Origin: Aspergillus flavus
Lineage: Eukaryota; Ascomycota; Eurotiomycetes; Eurotiales; Aspergillaceae
Assembly (NCBI RefSeq): GCF_009017415.1
Contig: NC_092406.1
Coordinates: 4,154,001 to 4,218,000 of the forward strand
Reading direction: 5' to 3'
DNA: 64,000 nt
How positions within the stretch are numbered: position 1 is the first letter of the stretch; each line of letters begins with the position of its first letter. A program made the translations under genes and the position numbers. Shown one piece after another: positions 12,220-24,613 of the stretch. The notes under the pieces are model-generated. The model worked only from the letters and a program-made list of their open reading frames with translations, was not told the DNA's origin and did not search any database.

Positions 12220-15200
12220 GGTGGTGTGTGGTAGGGGGGTGAAGGGCACCAACGGCTATCGGTCGGACTCGACACTCCAGGTTGAACAAAATCCTCAATG
12301 ACTCCCTTCGGTGATGAATGTTGATAGTCCTTTTCTCTCTGGTCGAGAATAGAAAGAGAAAAGGAAGGATGGATGGGGGAGAAGAAGGGTGAGCGTGGAT
12401 GTTGTTGGGTCGAGTCAGTCGTGTAAGAAGAATGATGGTCAGTGAGGTCAGTCCGTAGGGTATAATGGTCGCACAGCCCAACTAAGCGGTCGCCACGCTT
12501 GGCGCTGGTCAACGTAGTCGTGTCCGCGACTTACGACAACCACAAAGGGTGAAAATGGAATTAACGAGAGAAAGTGATTGTTCACCAGTCGTTCGTGCCA
12601 ATACAATTAGAAGGGAAAACAAAAAGAGAGCTTCAGGTAAGTGAAGCCGAGGGGAAAAGAATTAATTAGGGCCGGAAAAGAAAAGAAAAAAAAAAAAAGA
12701 AAAAGAAAATCAATTCAAAAAAACGATATACCCAGAGGAGAGAGGAGAGAAGATCCCAAAAGGGAGACAGAGAGAGAGGGAGGGAGAAAGAATGAGAGGG
12801 TCAGACCAAGTGGAGAGGGAGAAAGAGGGAAGAGAGAGAAGAAGCGCAACTAAACTACTACTAATTGATGAATTTTCAGGTCATTGGTCTTTTTTCCACG
12901 CCAGCAGCGAGGGCGAAGCGTCGTCAGCCTTGGAGTCATCGCCCCAATCAGGGTGCAGCATTTGCACCGCAAGCCGCGTGTGTGCCGCCCCGAAACAGTT
13001 AACTGAACCATGGCCAAGACCCTTTCGCTGCCCGCTAGACTAAACTGTTTCCATCCGTAGAACCGCTCTGTGTCCCAAAGGATTTGGCAATACTCATTCA
13101 CCACCTCTTGTATCTTCCTACTTTTCTTGGCACGGCAATCAATTTGGTTGACATCTCCAACCCTCCAACGGCTTATCCCGACACATTTGACAGGATTTCA
13201 CGAGGATAGACATCGAGCTCCACTAACCTGACGAACAGGAAGCTTTTGAGACGCCTTTTCATTCGCATCTACTAGACAATATCGCTATCGCTCTCCACCA
13301 GCTGAGGAGTATGCTGATGAATCTCTTAAAAGCTTGGCCTTGTCCGCGTGGAATTTTATCCTTCTGGATGGTCTCATCCCCTGCGACTCGACATACATGA
13401 CTACGCAATCCACCTGGTCTTTGATAAACCCCAACCTGTTATCATCCGCTGCCTGTGATACGTATAGTACATGCAGTCCAACTCCAATCCATAGAGGGGT
13501 TCATAGAAGACTCATTTTCTCCCATCTGGTGGTACAACTCAAATGACCCCGTCTCGACGTCAGCTCGGTCTTACGCGGCTCTCTGATCAACAGACTAAAA
13601 ATGTCACCATCGTATTCTTAGGATGCGCAACCGTGCACGTTAGACAGCATGCGGTGCCATTTAGAGAACGCTCGAGGAACCCTCTCGGCACACTCGGCGT
13701 TAAACTTGGGGAACCCGACAATTATCGTCCTCTCTCAGGGCAAGAAAGAGGGCAAAATAGACCCTCTTCTCGATCAATCAGGAAATTCAAAAGGGCGGTT
13801 TGAACCGTAGCCTTACGAATGTCATGACCCATCACCAGAAGAAATCTCAACCACAGTCTCTACCTTGAGTACCCGCTTCCCTCCTTTGCTGACGAATCAT
13901 CGACAGTGGATATAATAATGATATGATCTTAAATAATCCCAATATTGAGCGAGCCAAAAAAGTCTTAATAATTGAACGGCCATTGGGAACACCATTGGAA
14001 AAGTTTTCCCATGAGCATACGCCATCATCTACATAGTTTAGAGACAATCAATCAGATCCGTGCCACGCCAGCCGGCTAGCCAGTTAAGTCAGTATAAACT
14101 GGTTAGGCGATGATCGTGATGATCTCTGATGAGAGTCAAACTTCAATCAAGGGGGTACGATCCCTAAATGCTGAGCTTAATCGAAATTCCTCGAGATTAC
14201 GGAGTACTTTTCTTTCAAGTTCCTCATGCTTTGAGTTACAATATTGGCCGCTAATTATATAACACACGGTGTGAGTATTCTATGTACAGACAATACATAC
14301 ACCTAGACTCTGTATGTACATATAAAAGGACCTGCTGTGTCCCTAAGCCAAGTGCATACGCGGCTTTCTGCACTCTGATGAATGCATCTCCACTTGATTG
14401 ACAGTTGTTAATGTATGTTGTGTCTTCGAGAAGTCCCTCCCTGAGACTTGCCACCTATATAACACGGTCTTTTCTCAACAAGGAGATTACAACAATCATG
14501 TATGTATGCATGTAGGAGTGTACATACCTGGTGACAAGTTCGACGGGGTTCTAGGGCATGACTGAACTCATTTCCAAGTTCCAACTCGATTCGGAAAATA
14601 AGGACCAAACGACTCGGTGTTACAGGATTACGGCAGCCTTCCAAGATAGTGGCGGAGACGCGCAAGCGTCCGCCTTGGCAGAGGACAAGATCTGGCTAGA
14701 GCAGCCCAGGGACCCATCATACTAAACCCCTTTCTGACGGATGACCAGACGTGACAAGAAAGCCTAGTCCCAGACCCTGACTGTCCAGGGGGCTTGGCAT
14801 GGATACCTCATCCGCTCTTGGAAGCTTTCTTCGACGATTCTCCCTCTGCTTTTCCCTTTTTGACTTTTTGACTTTTCCTTCCCCCGGGTTCAGGGTCCAA
14901 TCCCTTGTCAGTCTGGTCTTTCAGCTATTATTACCTCTCTGTTCCTCTCCCCCTAATGTCTTGATCTACAGTTCGTACCCCGTGTTTAGCGCCGCAATAT
15001 CCATGCTCAATGTTGAACGAAAAAATACGGAGTAGCATAATTGAGAGTGTTTGTCCGACGAGGACGGTGGAACCTGGCCCGTGGCCGCCCAAGCCACAGA
15101 AGCATGCCATCTCCCGGGTAAGTGAGGCTTGACCAAACCGACCTCGAACTCCTGGAAGATCCGCATTCCATAGCGGTCTGGAAAACGTGATTATCGACTT

Positions 15201-16491
15201 TCCATGCCGACTCAAGTAAATTCATGGTTCATCGGCTTGCCAGTGGGAACCCGTGTGAAGCATAATTCCCGCTGAATGAAGTTAATTGCATTCTGCGCCG
15301 AGCAGATTCGACAACGTCTCACAGGGGTACTCGTATGTGGTGGCCATTGTCCATCACTAAACTCACAGTGATCGATTATCAGTATCATTGGCCTGGTTCT
15401 CGCGACACAGTGGTGGGAAGTTGCTTGTTGAGACGGGATATGTTACGCCCACGTCATTCCTGGCCACAAGCCGCGTACCCATACCCTTGGTACTACGGAC
15501 AGTAACTTCCTATAATGCGGAGCACTTCTCTACAGGGGAAGTAGATGGCACATCTTTCGCCCCGGATGATGTTCATATTATCTCACGAATACATCAGTCC
15601 ACGTTTTCTGACCTCGCCAACGGTCTCTGACTGATAGACTTCGTGATATAACCCTATCTTATCATGCGCTCTTGTACCCCAATCAATGACTCTGGAAACA
15701 GTCACGGCATCGAGATGTATGTCTCTGAATAATTAAAGTTGGAAAATTAGAAGGTGAGCAAAGTTGACCGACCGTATCGAAGTGGTCAGACCCCCCGGCA
15801 TGGAAATCGTGTGATGTGAACCCCGCAATCTAGATAGGACTACTACCACTATCCATTAGCGGGCCGTGAAGCTTCCATTTAAGGTAGACTTTCACCGACT
15901 GTAAATCCAGCGGAATAATAATCATGATGTAATGATAGACAGAACTACCAAAAACTCGAAAGAGAATGTCGATCGCTGAGGATTTGTCGGATAGTCCAGA
16001 GTAACCAAGGTAAATACAGTACTCCCTATCTCGGTCTTATTGACTCCGTCGTCTTACTGAAGCATCCCGAGATACCAAACAACGCATGGCGCGTAATGCA
16101 TATCGACTGTCGATGCTACGATGTTACCATAGCATTTTGTGGCGCAGCATTAATCAGCTCGGACCCCTGCAAACCCGAGGTGACTAATGTTCGGCTTTTG
16201 CCGGAAAGCTGACTAACTCCTCCAGCCAATAGGATCCTCGGCTCCAGATATCTACTGCACAGTACTCCGTACAGGGACATCTCCAGAACATGTTGACTGA
16301 GGGGTAAGAGATACAATATAGGCCATACCATGTAGAGAAACGGATATATAAAACTGGGCACAATCCATGATGTTGGACCAAGATACTATTGACTAGAAGC
16401 AAACACCATAGCTCTGAAATCTGATAGCATTCCGTACGAGTGCTACATATCAACACTCAACCATCATCAGTCCACAAGAACTACATCCAAC
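12220..16491. other. Gene-free stretch of about 4.3 kb
   Basis: The first 600 bp is the png1 upstream region. The stretch at about 12640-12845 is strongly purine-rich on the + strand (so CT-rich on the png1 sense strand), a usual feature of fungal promoters. The rest holds only short open frames without recognised domains, and three copies of TACGGAGTA (14198, 15026 and, inverted, 16263). The last part is the promoter of the NmrA-like gene. Confidence 0.5.
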
Positions 16492-17538
16492 ATGTCCAAG
16501 CTTATCACTGTCTTCGGTGCCACGGGCAACCAAGGCGGCTCCGTGATCAACCACATTCTGGCGGATCCCCAGCTCCACAAAGAGTTCAAGATCCGAGGCA
16601 TCACCCGCGATACCACCAAGCCCGCCGCCCAGGAGCTGCAAAAGCGTGGAGTGGAAGTTGTTACGGTCAGTCTACAAACATTCCATGAGCTCAGTCGAGC
16701 TTGCAAAGTTCATAACTAAACTCACACAGGCCGATCTGAACTCTGTCGAATCTCTTCGCACAGCTCTCAAAGGATCCCACACCGTCTTCCTAGTAACCAA
16801 CTACTGGGAATACGTCAACAAGGACACCGAGGTCACCCAGGGCAAGAACGTCGCCGATGTAGCCAAAGAGCTCGGCGTCCAGCACCTGATCTTCTCTTCT
16901 CTTGTTCACGTTACCGACTCCACTAATGGCCGTCTCAGCCATGTACCCCATTTCGATGGCAAGGCTGAAATCGAAAGATACATCCGTGCTTCAGGTGTCC
17001 CCTGTACTTTCGTTCTTGCGGGCTACTTCATGCTCAATTACCTGCAGATGCTGAAAAAGAGCGATGATGGCACCTATCAGCTTTTCTATCCTGTTGATGG
17101 TGCTAAGGCTAAGTTTCCTTTATTCGATGCTGCGAATGATACCGGTAAGTTTAATTTTGCTGTTCCTAGGAAGCTATAGAAGGGTTTGGGTATATCTAAC
17201 GATAAATAGGGCTTTTCGTCAAAGCTGTCATCAAACATGCTTCTAAGCTGAACGGGAAGCAGGTTCTCGAAGCCGCCGGCTACTATACTGCTGAAGAGAT
17301 TGTGAAAATCTTCACTGAGGTAACTGGAAAGAAGGCCGTCTTTGTGCCAGTGTCCGCCGATCAGTATAAAGCGGTTCTCCCGCCGTCTGTGGCTCAGGAG
17401 TTCCTCGAGAATCATCTGCTGATTGAGTCGCCGGGGTATTTTCTCGGGCAAAGCTTGGACAAAAGCTTGAAGTTGCTTGACGCTAAACCAACGTCTTTCG
17501 CTGATTTTGTTAAGAAGAATGTAGATGCTTGGCAGTAG
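16492..17538 (+). CDS. NmrA-like NAD(P)-binding protein
   Basis: Exons are 16492-16665, 16730-17144 and 17210-17538 (305 aa). The protein starts with a Rossmann dinucleotide-binding loop, ITVFGATGNQGGSV, followed by FKIRGITRDTTKPAAQEL and, after the first splice, VVTADLNSVESL. HLIFSSLVHV and FVLAGYFMLNYLQM follow the NmrA-like/atypical SDR pattern. Members of the family sense NAD(P) or act as reductases. NmrA itself represses the GATA factor AreA in nitrogen control, but most paralogues have no known partner and this is not the orthologue by length or sequence impression. The usual SDR YxxxK motif is not evident, which fits a sensor or regulator better than a dehydrogenase. No biosynthetic genes are adjacent. 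Confidence 0.9.
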
Positions 17539-17942
17539 ATATTCCGCTGATATTAATTTTCGGCACCGTTAAGTGGATCATGTATATAGCTCCTGTAGCT
17601 AGGTTCCAGGAAATGCACATTTCTCTGTCTTTTCCTACTCGTCCCTGAGTGGTTGCACTTGGTTGAGATCTCGAAGACTTCGTAAATATAAAAGCTTAAC
17701 GAGATGCCAAAATCTTGATTCGTGTATTGATTTGTACTATGACAACCGCTAACACCCGGTCGCTGTCATTATGGCTATCTAAGCTGAATTAAACATATGA
17801 CTGTTGCTAAGCCTCATCAGAAAGTCATCAGATCTATGTATTAGAATCGAATGCTATGCCATCACGAAAAGAAACATAACTGCCACGCTTGACTGTACCC
17901 AGAAAGACTGAAGAGAACGAAGGAAAGATAGATTCTAGTCTA
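17539..17942. other. Intergenic region between converging genes
   Basis: About 400 bp holding the 3' UTRs of the NmrA-like gene and the trehalose-6-phosphate synthase gene. Nothing else was recognised. Confidence 0.5.
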
Positions 17943-19653
17943 TCAAGATGAGCATTGAGACATCTCGGCCACAAACGACTGACCCCAGAAAGCACTACAC
18001 GATGTTAGTATCACTAAAGAAAAACGATCCCAGTCGGGTATAGGCATACCTTGTGTATTTCGAGATATACTTGTAGAGCTTTGCAAATTGAACGGCGCGC
18101 TGTTCTTCACTAATTGAAACCGCCTCATGATACGCCTCTGCTAGCTCCTCAGTGTTCCATGGATTGACAACAATGCTTCCATTGAGACTCTGAGCAGCAC
18201 CGGCGAATTCAGACAAGATCAGAACGCCTTTGCGTTTCTGTTGAGTTGCGATGTACTCGAAGGATACCAGATTCATTCCGTCGCGAGTCGAAGAAACAAT
18301 GCAGGCATCTGATGCCGCATATAGAGCAATAAGTTCGTCGAAGCTCACCGACTTGTGCATGAAGTGGATGGGCATGTAGTCCACCGTTCCTATTGTACTA
18401 GTTAATGTGAAAACATCATAAAAGTGTCACAATGACCTGGCTTACCGAATTTGCCGTTGATTCGGCCCACTAGCTCATTTACTACCGCTCTTAAATTCTG
18501 GTATTCTTCGACATCCTGACGACTTGGGACAGCCACCTGAACCAGGACGACCTTACCAACCCATTCTGGGTGGTTTTGGAGAAAGACTTCCAGGGCGTGT
18601 AACTTCTGAGGGATACCCTTGATATAATCCAGGCGGTCAACGCTGACCATCAACTTTGTTCCCTGGAATTTATTCTCCAGGCTCGTGATGCGGTTTTGCA
18701 CCTTCGGGCTCTTCAAGCCTTCAGTGAACTTGTCGGGGTCGATTCCAATGGGGAATGCCCCAACATTGATAGACCTGCCTTCGTATTTCACGCTGCTAGG
18801 GGTTGTCACCAATCCACTGGAGTAATTTGTCAGTTGGCGCATCATCAGGTAGCGGACGTTATTGTTATACATACAGTATGTGAGCACAGCTGCTTAAGAA
18901 GTGACGTGCATAGTCATAGGTATGGAAGCCGATTAGGTGGCAATGCAGCAAACCTCGCAGAAGTTCGGCTCTAACGGGCAGGATTCTGTAGATTTCACTG
19001 CTGGGGAATGGTGTGTGGAGGAAAAATCCAATCCGAATATTCTTCTTTCCCAGGAGATTAAGTTGCTCCTGGAGCAATTCCGGAAGAAGCATGAGATGAT
19101 AATCGTGCACCCAGACCAAGTCACCCTCTTGGGCTTCCTTAGCGATGGTCTTGGCGAATAGAAGATTTGCCTCACGGTAGGCATCCCAGGCACCCTCATC
19201 AAACACAATCTCACCAGGATGATAGTGCAATAGAGGCCAAAGGATCGAGTCTAGTGAGTCACATTAGCACGGTCCTGCTGTTAGGGCACCAGCCAGGGAG
19301 GAGGTGGCTGCAAGTCTGACACTGGCGCCGGGATTTGAGGAACAGCACTTACTGGAGAAGCCATTGTAGTGACGATCCGCTAGTTTGTCATCCATGAACA
19401 CCGGAGTTGCGCCGAATTCGTCTTTGAGTCTCTGTTTCACAGAAGGGACTTCATCCTCCGGCACTTCCAAACCTGGCCAACCGTACCATTGGAAGGTTGT
19501 TGTCTTGGACAGACCGCTCAATCCGGTCACTAATCCACCGGAAGACATTGAAAATTCATACTTGCCATTCCCAGATCGTCTAATGGTGATGGGAAGGCGA
19601 TTGGAAACGATCAGCAAGCGAGAGTCGCCCAGCGATGAGTCGGTGGGAGCCAT
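17943..19653 (-). CDS. tps1: Trehalose-6-phosphate synthase (UDP-forming), GT20
   Basis: Five exons, 19653-19353, 19250-18875, 18816-18446, 18389-18050 and 17994-17943, give 479 aa, the normal length for fungal Tps1/TpsA. The enzyme joins UDP-glucose and glucose-6-phosphate to make trehalose-6-phosphate in the cytosol, the first step of trehalose synthesis. Visible family motifs are LLIVSNRLPITI, WYGWPGLEVPE, VHDYHLMLLPE, HTPFPSSEIYR, VDRLDYIKGIPQKL (with the sugar-phosphate-binding Arg and Lys), SSTRDGMNLVSFEYIA and LSEFAGAAQSL, so it should be active. Every intron is short and canonical. An in-frame ATG 14 codons upstream (19695) exists, but family N-termini favour the one at 19653. It is head to head with a TPS3/TSL1-like gene 1.2 kb away. 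Aspergilli have several paralogues, so the letter (tpsA, tpsB or tpsC) is not assigned. Confidence 0.95.
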
Positions 19654-20858
19654 GAGGGATAGACAAAACTGGAGAGGGGTATCCGAAGTGGACACAGAAG
19701 ATTTTGAGAGAAGAATTAATTAGAGTTTTGTAGATAGGGTTACGAAGATAGTATTATATCATGAGATGAGGTATATGGGAGCGTGGATACCACCGGGGTG
19801 GGGAACAAGTGATGACCTGATCGATCGATATCAACACTCGGATAAGGAATGACTCGTGATGCCAGGTTTGGTTTGAATTGTCCTGTTTGAGTCTTTTGTC
19901 TTCTGCCACCCAAAACAGGCTTAAGGTCCTTTCTTTACGGGATGCCGTGATCCAGCAAAGTATCCACTTCCTTCTCTTCTTCCTTCATCTCCGAATTCCT
20001 GTTATCTCTTTCCTGGTGGCCCTTTTCCTGCCCAATTCTCCCCCAATTCAATTCTCAGGTGGGAAACCAACTCCTTACGACCGAATGACTTCTCTTGTCA
20101 GGTTCCATGTGCTTCGCTCTTGCAGGACATTTTCCCTGATTGATAGAAAGCGCGTGTGGGTCTAGACTTGTCGAACTGTCGAGAATCATCGCCTAACGCT
20201 ATCTTAGCGCTGTGGGTAAAACCGAACCGCGGATCAACCCGGGAATCAAGACGTCATGGCTACGATTGGATATTGAACAACAGTCCAGGACAGCTTGAAC
20301 GAACTATTCCCACGTTTTCAGGCAGGTTCTGTTTTTTTCTGATGCGGTTGGTCACGTTGTGAAACCAATAGCCTCAGTTCCACGATTCCATCTCATGAGC
20401 CCCGCGCCCGAGTCACGCCCAAGGCAGAGAGATACCCCTCCTTTGAGGCATCCATCACCTGCTTTTCGCACTCTTGGTTTTGTCCCCTCGAAAAGCCCAG
20501 AATGTTCTTTTTTCTCTTTCACCTGCTCTTTCACGACCTCACGATTTTCATGGCCCAATCGCAACGGTCGTCATTCCTTGGGTCGTCCATTATGCTTCTC
20601 GGTTGTCTAACTTCCCGCCGGAATTTTCAGGATCGCTGTTCCATTGGTTTGCAAAACATATAGAATGTAGACTTGGTCCTTCAACCTTCAACATCGCTTG
20701 GCCCGGAAAACACAGATGTTCTCATCTTACTGCAGACTATTCGACTGCGCATACCAACCTTAATTTATTATATTCTTCTTGAACAGTGGATACATCCACA
20801 ATTAGATTCTTCCTTCAAACACTGGTAGAGAGGTCCTCAACTCTCGAACGTCTAACTA
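19654..20858. promoter_or_regulatory. Shared divergent promoter region of the two trehalose genes
   Basis: This 1.2-kb region separates the starts of the trehalose-6-phosphate synthase (-) and the regulatory subunit (+). It contains two CCCCT stress-response-element cores, at 20435-20439 and 20484-20488, and long pyrimidine-rich runs toward the plus-strand start. STREs bind Msn2/4-type factors in yeast, where trehalose genes are classic targets. Use of these sites here is inferred. Confidence 0.45.
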
Positions 20859-23744
20859 ATGACGGTCTTTCTTGTCTCGCTGTAAGTCCTCTTACACGCT
20901 CTGTCTTTCTCAAACCTCTAGTGAAAATAGTATCTGATCGGTTTCAATAGGTTCCTCCCCTATACGATTGACTTCCGCGCCACGGAATATAGGCATCGCC
21001 GGAAGTCATCTACGAGCTACTCTCATTCAGATGACCGGATCGTAGGACGGCTAGCTGAAGCGCGACGGAGACGTCACTCGAGGGGTTACAGTTTATCGCT
21101 TACCCCTGGCGCTACGACGGAAGATGAGAAGATCTTCAAACCTTATATCTCGCGTGCTGCTGGCGAGATTGCTTCCACTGATGAACCCCACGGCCCAGGT
21201 CCCAGTGAACCTCGTGTTGTTTCCTGGGGTCAGAGCCGCAAATTCAACCAGCCTCGTTCCAAGGCTACTGGCCCTCCTGAGCCATCGATCCTGAGCCGTC
21301 CAAACCCAGGGGACGGGTATGACCAGCCATTATACGTTGATGGAGTCCTAGAGACACCAGATTCGGAAGAGGACCCTGGAAGTCCGCGCGCATTACTTTG
21401 TGACCATGATTGGGTTGTAAAATCAGCCGAACAGGGCAATGGTGGTATGCGAAATGCCGTCAATGCCGCTGAAAGAGCAGGCATACTGTCAGACAAGATG
21501 TGGGTAGGCACTCTGGGTATGCCAACCGACTCACTTAAAGATGAAACACGTGCTAGAATCGGCGAGACGCTCGAGGATAACTACAACTCCCTCACCGTCT
21601 TTGTCGGCGATGAGGAGTTTGAAGGGCACTACTCGCACTTTTGTCGCGCAGTCCTTTGGCCAGCTTTCCATTATCAGATGCAGGAAAGCCCTCGGCACAC
21701 CCAGTACGACGACTACTCCTGGAAGCAATACGTGAAAGTAAACGAGGCATTTGCGAACACCATCGCGTCGTGCTGGCGACCTGGCGATAGTATCTGGATT
21801 CATGATTATCATCTTCTACTCCTGCCCGCGTTGCTCCGGGAGAAGCTGCCAGGCGCAGAAATCGGCTTCTCCATGCATGCTGCATTCCCCTCTTCCGAGA
21901 TTTTCAGGTGTCTTAATGCACGAGGTGCTCTACTTAACGGTCTTCTGGGTGCTGATCTCGTTTCTTTCCAAACAGAGGAGTACTGCTACCACTTTCTTCA
22001 GTCATGTAGTCGGCTCCTAAGTTTGGAGGTGTCCGTCGATGGAGTCCAACTTCCACAACGCTTCGTCCACGTGAAACGTCTGCCTATCGGGATCGATTTT
22101 CAAGCACTCGATGAGCTGCGCCAGACAGCCGAGGTGAAGGACTGGATTGAAAACATAATCTCCAGGTATAGCGGGAAACGTTTGATCGTCGCTCGAGATA
22201 GGCTTGATGCACCCGGTGGTATCAAGCAGAAGCTATTAGCTTATGAGCTATTCTTGAAAAAATACCCAAAGTGGAGAGAGAATGTATGTTTGGGCTGAGC
22301 CTTTCCTCTTACCCTAAGCTTTGTATGCTAACTGACCCAGGTTGTCCTCGTTCAAGTTGCTTCGGCGTCCGAGCTACCTGAATTGGAGGCGCAAGTCTCA
22401 AAGATTGCCATGAGGATTAATTCTACTTATTCGACATTAACACATCAACCTCTCGTACTCTTAAGACAAGATATCAGTTACTCGCAGTTCTTAGCTTTGA
22501 TGAGCGTGGCTGACATCTTCATGGTGACAAGCCTGAGGGAGGGCATGAATCTCACAAGTCACGATTACCTTCATTGTCAAGATGGAAAAGTTACGTCCCA
22601 GCGTCATGGCTCTCTCATACTTAGTGAATTTACTGGAAGCGCTTCTATATTCAGCGGCCACGAACTACTTGTCAACCCATGGGACTACAAAGAAGTTGCA
22701 GATACAATCCACAAGGCACTGGAGATGTCACCAGATCAGAAACAGCGTAACTGGGAATATTTGCTTGAGAAAAAGGCATCCTGTACTGCTATCGCGTGGT
22801 ACAAGTCGTTTCAGACAGCTCTCCACAAGGCCCACAGCACCCAGCTATCTCGTGAGCTCAGTCAAGTCTCGTCTCTTTCAGTACACAACTTACAAAAATC
22901 ATACGAAAAAACCAATTCACGGCTTTTCTTCCTCGAGGATGATGCACTTTTTCAATCCGGTGACTCAAAGCCTTCCCTTGAATTGGGCTCTCTCCTGGAC
23001 CACTTGCTCCTTGACACGAAAAACAAAGTATACGTGACTAGTAACAAAAGCCCTGAACAGCTTGAATCTAGTCTTAAAGAAGTATCCAGCCGAGTGGGAC
23101 TGATCGCCGAGAACGGCTGCTTCGTACGTGACATTGGACAAACTCAGTGGCGGGCGTTGGTGGACATGGCGAAGGCCAAAGACTGGAGGAATGGAATCCG
23201 CAAAGTCATCCAGTACTACCAAGAAAGGACCGAGGGAAGCCAGTTGGAAGAGCGCCGCTGCATACTAAGCTTTCTATATAACCACGCTCATGATCCTGAA
23301 ATTGCTGCCCGCCAGGCCTCCGATCTTGCTGATCAGATCAACGGCACACGGGGCAGCGAAGCCATCCGGATTGTTCTTACAGATGGTGCAGTGAGCGTCG
23401 AACCCTTGGACATTACAAAGGCCAAGGCTGCTGAATCTGTGGTGGGCCAGTTAGGTCAAACCCCTGACTTCTTGTTTGTAGCGGGTGGCTCCCGCGGCGA
23501 TGAAGCTCTGTTCCGCTGGGCAAACCGCTTACAATCTGCTGGCACAATCTCCAGTGTTACCACCCTTACCGTCGGCGTCCATGCTACCGAGGCTAAAGCC
23601 GTACTCCCCAGTGATATGAGCGTGGCAACCGTTGTAAATGCCCTGTGTTCTCCAGCAACGAACGGTTGCCATGATTGTCAAAGCCAGAATGGACACAATG
23701 GGCTGAATGGAACCATAGCCAACGGGGTCGGCGCAGCCCACTGA
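20859..23744 (+). CDS. Trehalose synthase complex regulatory subunit (TPS3/TSL1-like), degenerate TPS-TPP fusion
   Basis: Exons are 20859-20881, 20951-22283 and 22341-23744 (919 aa). Exon 1 encodes only MTVFLVSL. The first 160 residues are Ser/Arg-rich and likely disordered. A GT20 domain follows (WVGTLGMP, WPAFHYQM, IHDYHLLLLPALL, HAAFPSSEIFR, SLREGMNLTSHDYL, LSEFTGSASIF), then a phosphatase-like HAD domain (FFLEDDALF, LIAENGCFV, FLFVAGGSRGDEALFRW). In active Tps1 the donor site reads RLDYIKG, but here it is RLDAPGG, lacking the Lys. The phosphatase nucleophile motif DxDGT is replaced by EDDAL. Both activities are probably lost, as in yeast Tps3/Tsl1, which stabilise and regulate the Tps1-Tps2 complex. 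Aspergillus homologues are called TslA/TslB. Which one this is I cannot tell. The tail is Asn/Gly-rich. Confidence 0.9.
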
Positions 23745-24613
23745 AAGATCCATGCTTCGTGGAAAGCATTCTCAAGTCCAAACTCAACCAAAAATATCCT
23801 CTGACCTTTTCTTTCGGTTTCGCCTGGAACATGTGTAGTTTCAAGCCTTCTCATTGCCTTTCATTATTTGTCTAAATCTTTGTTTCCTAATATAAACGAA
23901 GTCGGAAGGGATATAATGGTAATGTATCTAGAGGAGTAGACAGAAGAATGCTCTTTTTTTTTAATCTTACAAGATTAAGCTGTACATCAACGTAAAGATG
24001 ATATAACATGGAATGTCGGATATCAGAACAAAGCAGCCGTCATAAACAATATTCTGCTCCCAAGGAATATCACCTAACATACACAAGTAATCATTGAGAT
24101 GTCTGCGCAGATCACAATCATAAAAGCATATCATTCACCACCAACCAACGCGATATTATTCTTGCACACGAAAAGGCAATCGGAGCAGGAAGCGCAAGCC
24201 CAAAGAAACAAGGCAGCCGTAGAATAATAACACCAATAAATTCAACTTCGCGCCCAAATACTGCAAGCTCATTCGACGGGAAGAGGGCTGAAAGACCGCA
24301 AAGAGGTATCCCGAAGAGGGCTGACTGGATAACACTAATAGAAGGAATAAGAGAAGAAACAAAGGTGAAGCGCCAACAGTGAGCAGATGCATAACAATTA
24401 AACTCTACCAAGATCCCAGAGCACGGTAGGTAAATCCCACAGGACGTAAACATTATGCGGAGTCTTGTGGAGCGGCGGAAAAAAGGACACATTACTCATA
24501 ACAAAGATATCATAGGCACTCGAGTCATCCGCAGTCGACTCAGTAGACAAGAGAACAGAGTTTTATACATCCGTCTGGGAAGTTTTTTATGAAGCTTGGT
24601 TGACCAAGGAACA
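23745..24613. other. Intergenic region between converging genes
   Basis: About 870 bp, AT-rich, between the 3' ends of the trehalose regulatory gene and cac2. It holds a 124-codon frame at 24118-24492 (-), hydrophobic but without a recognised family, which I do not call. Confidence 0.5.
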
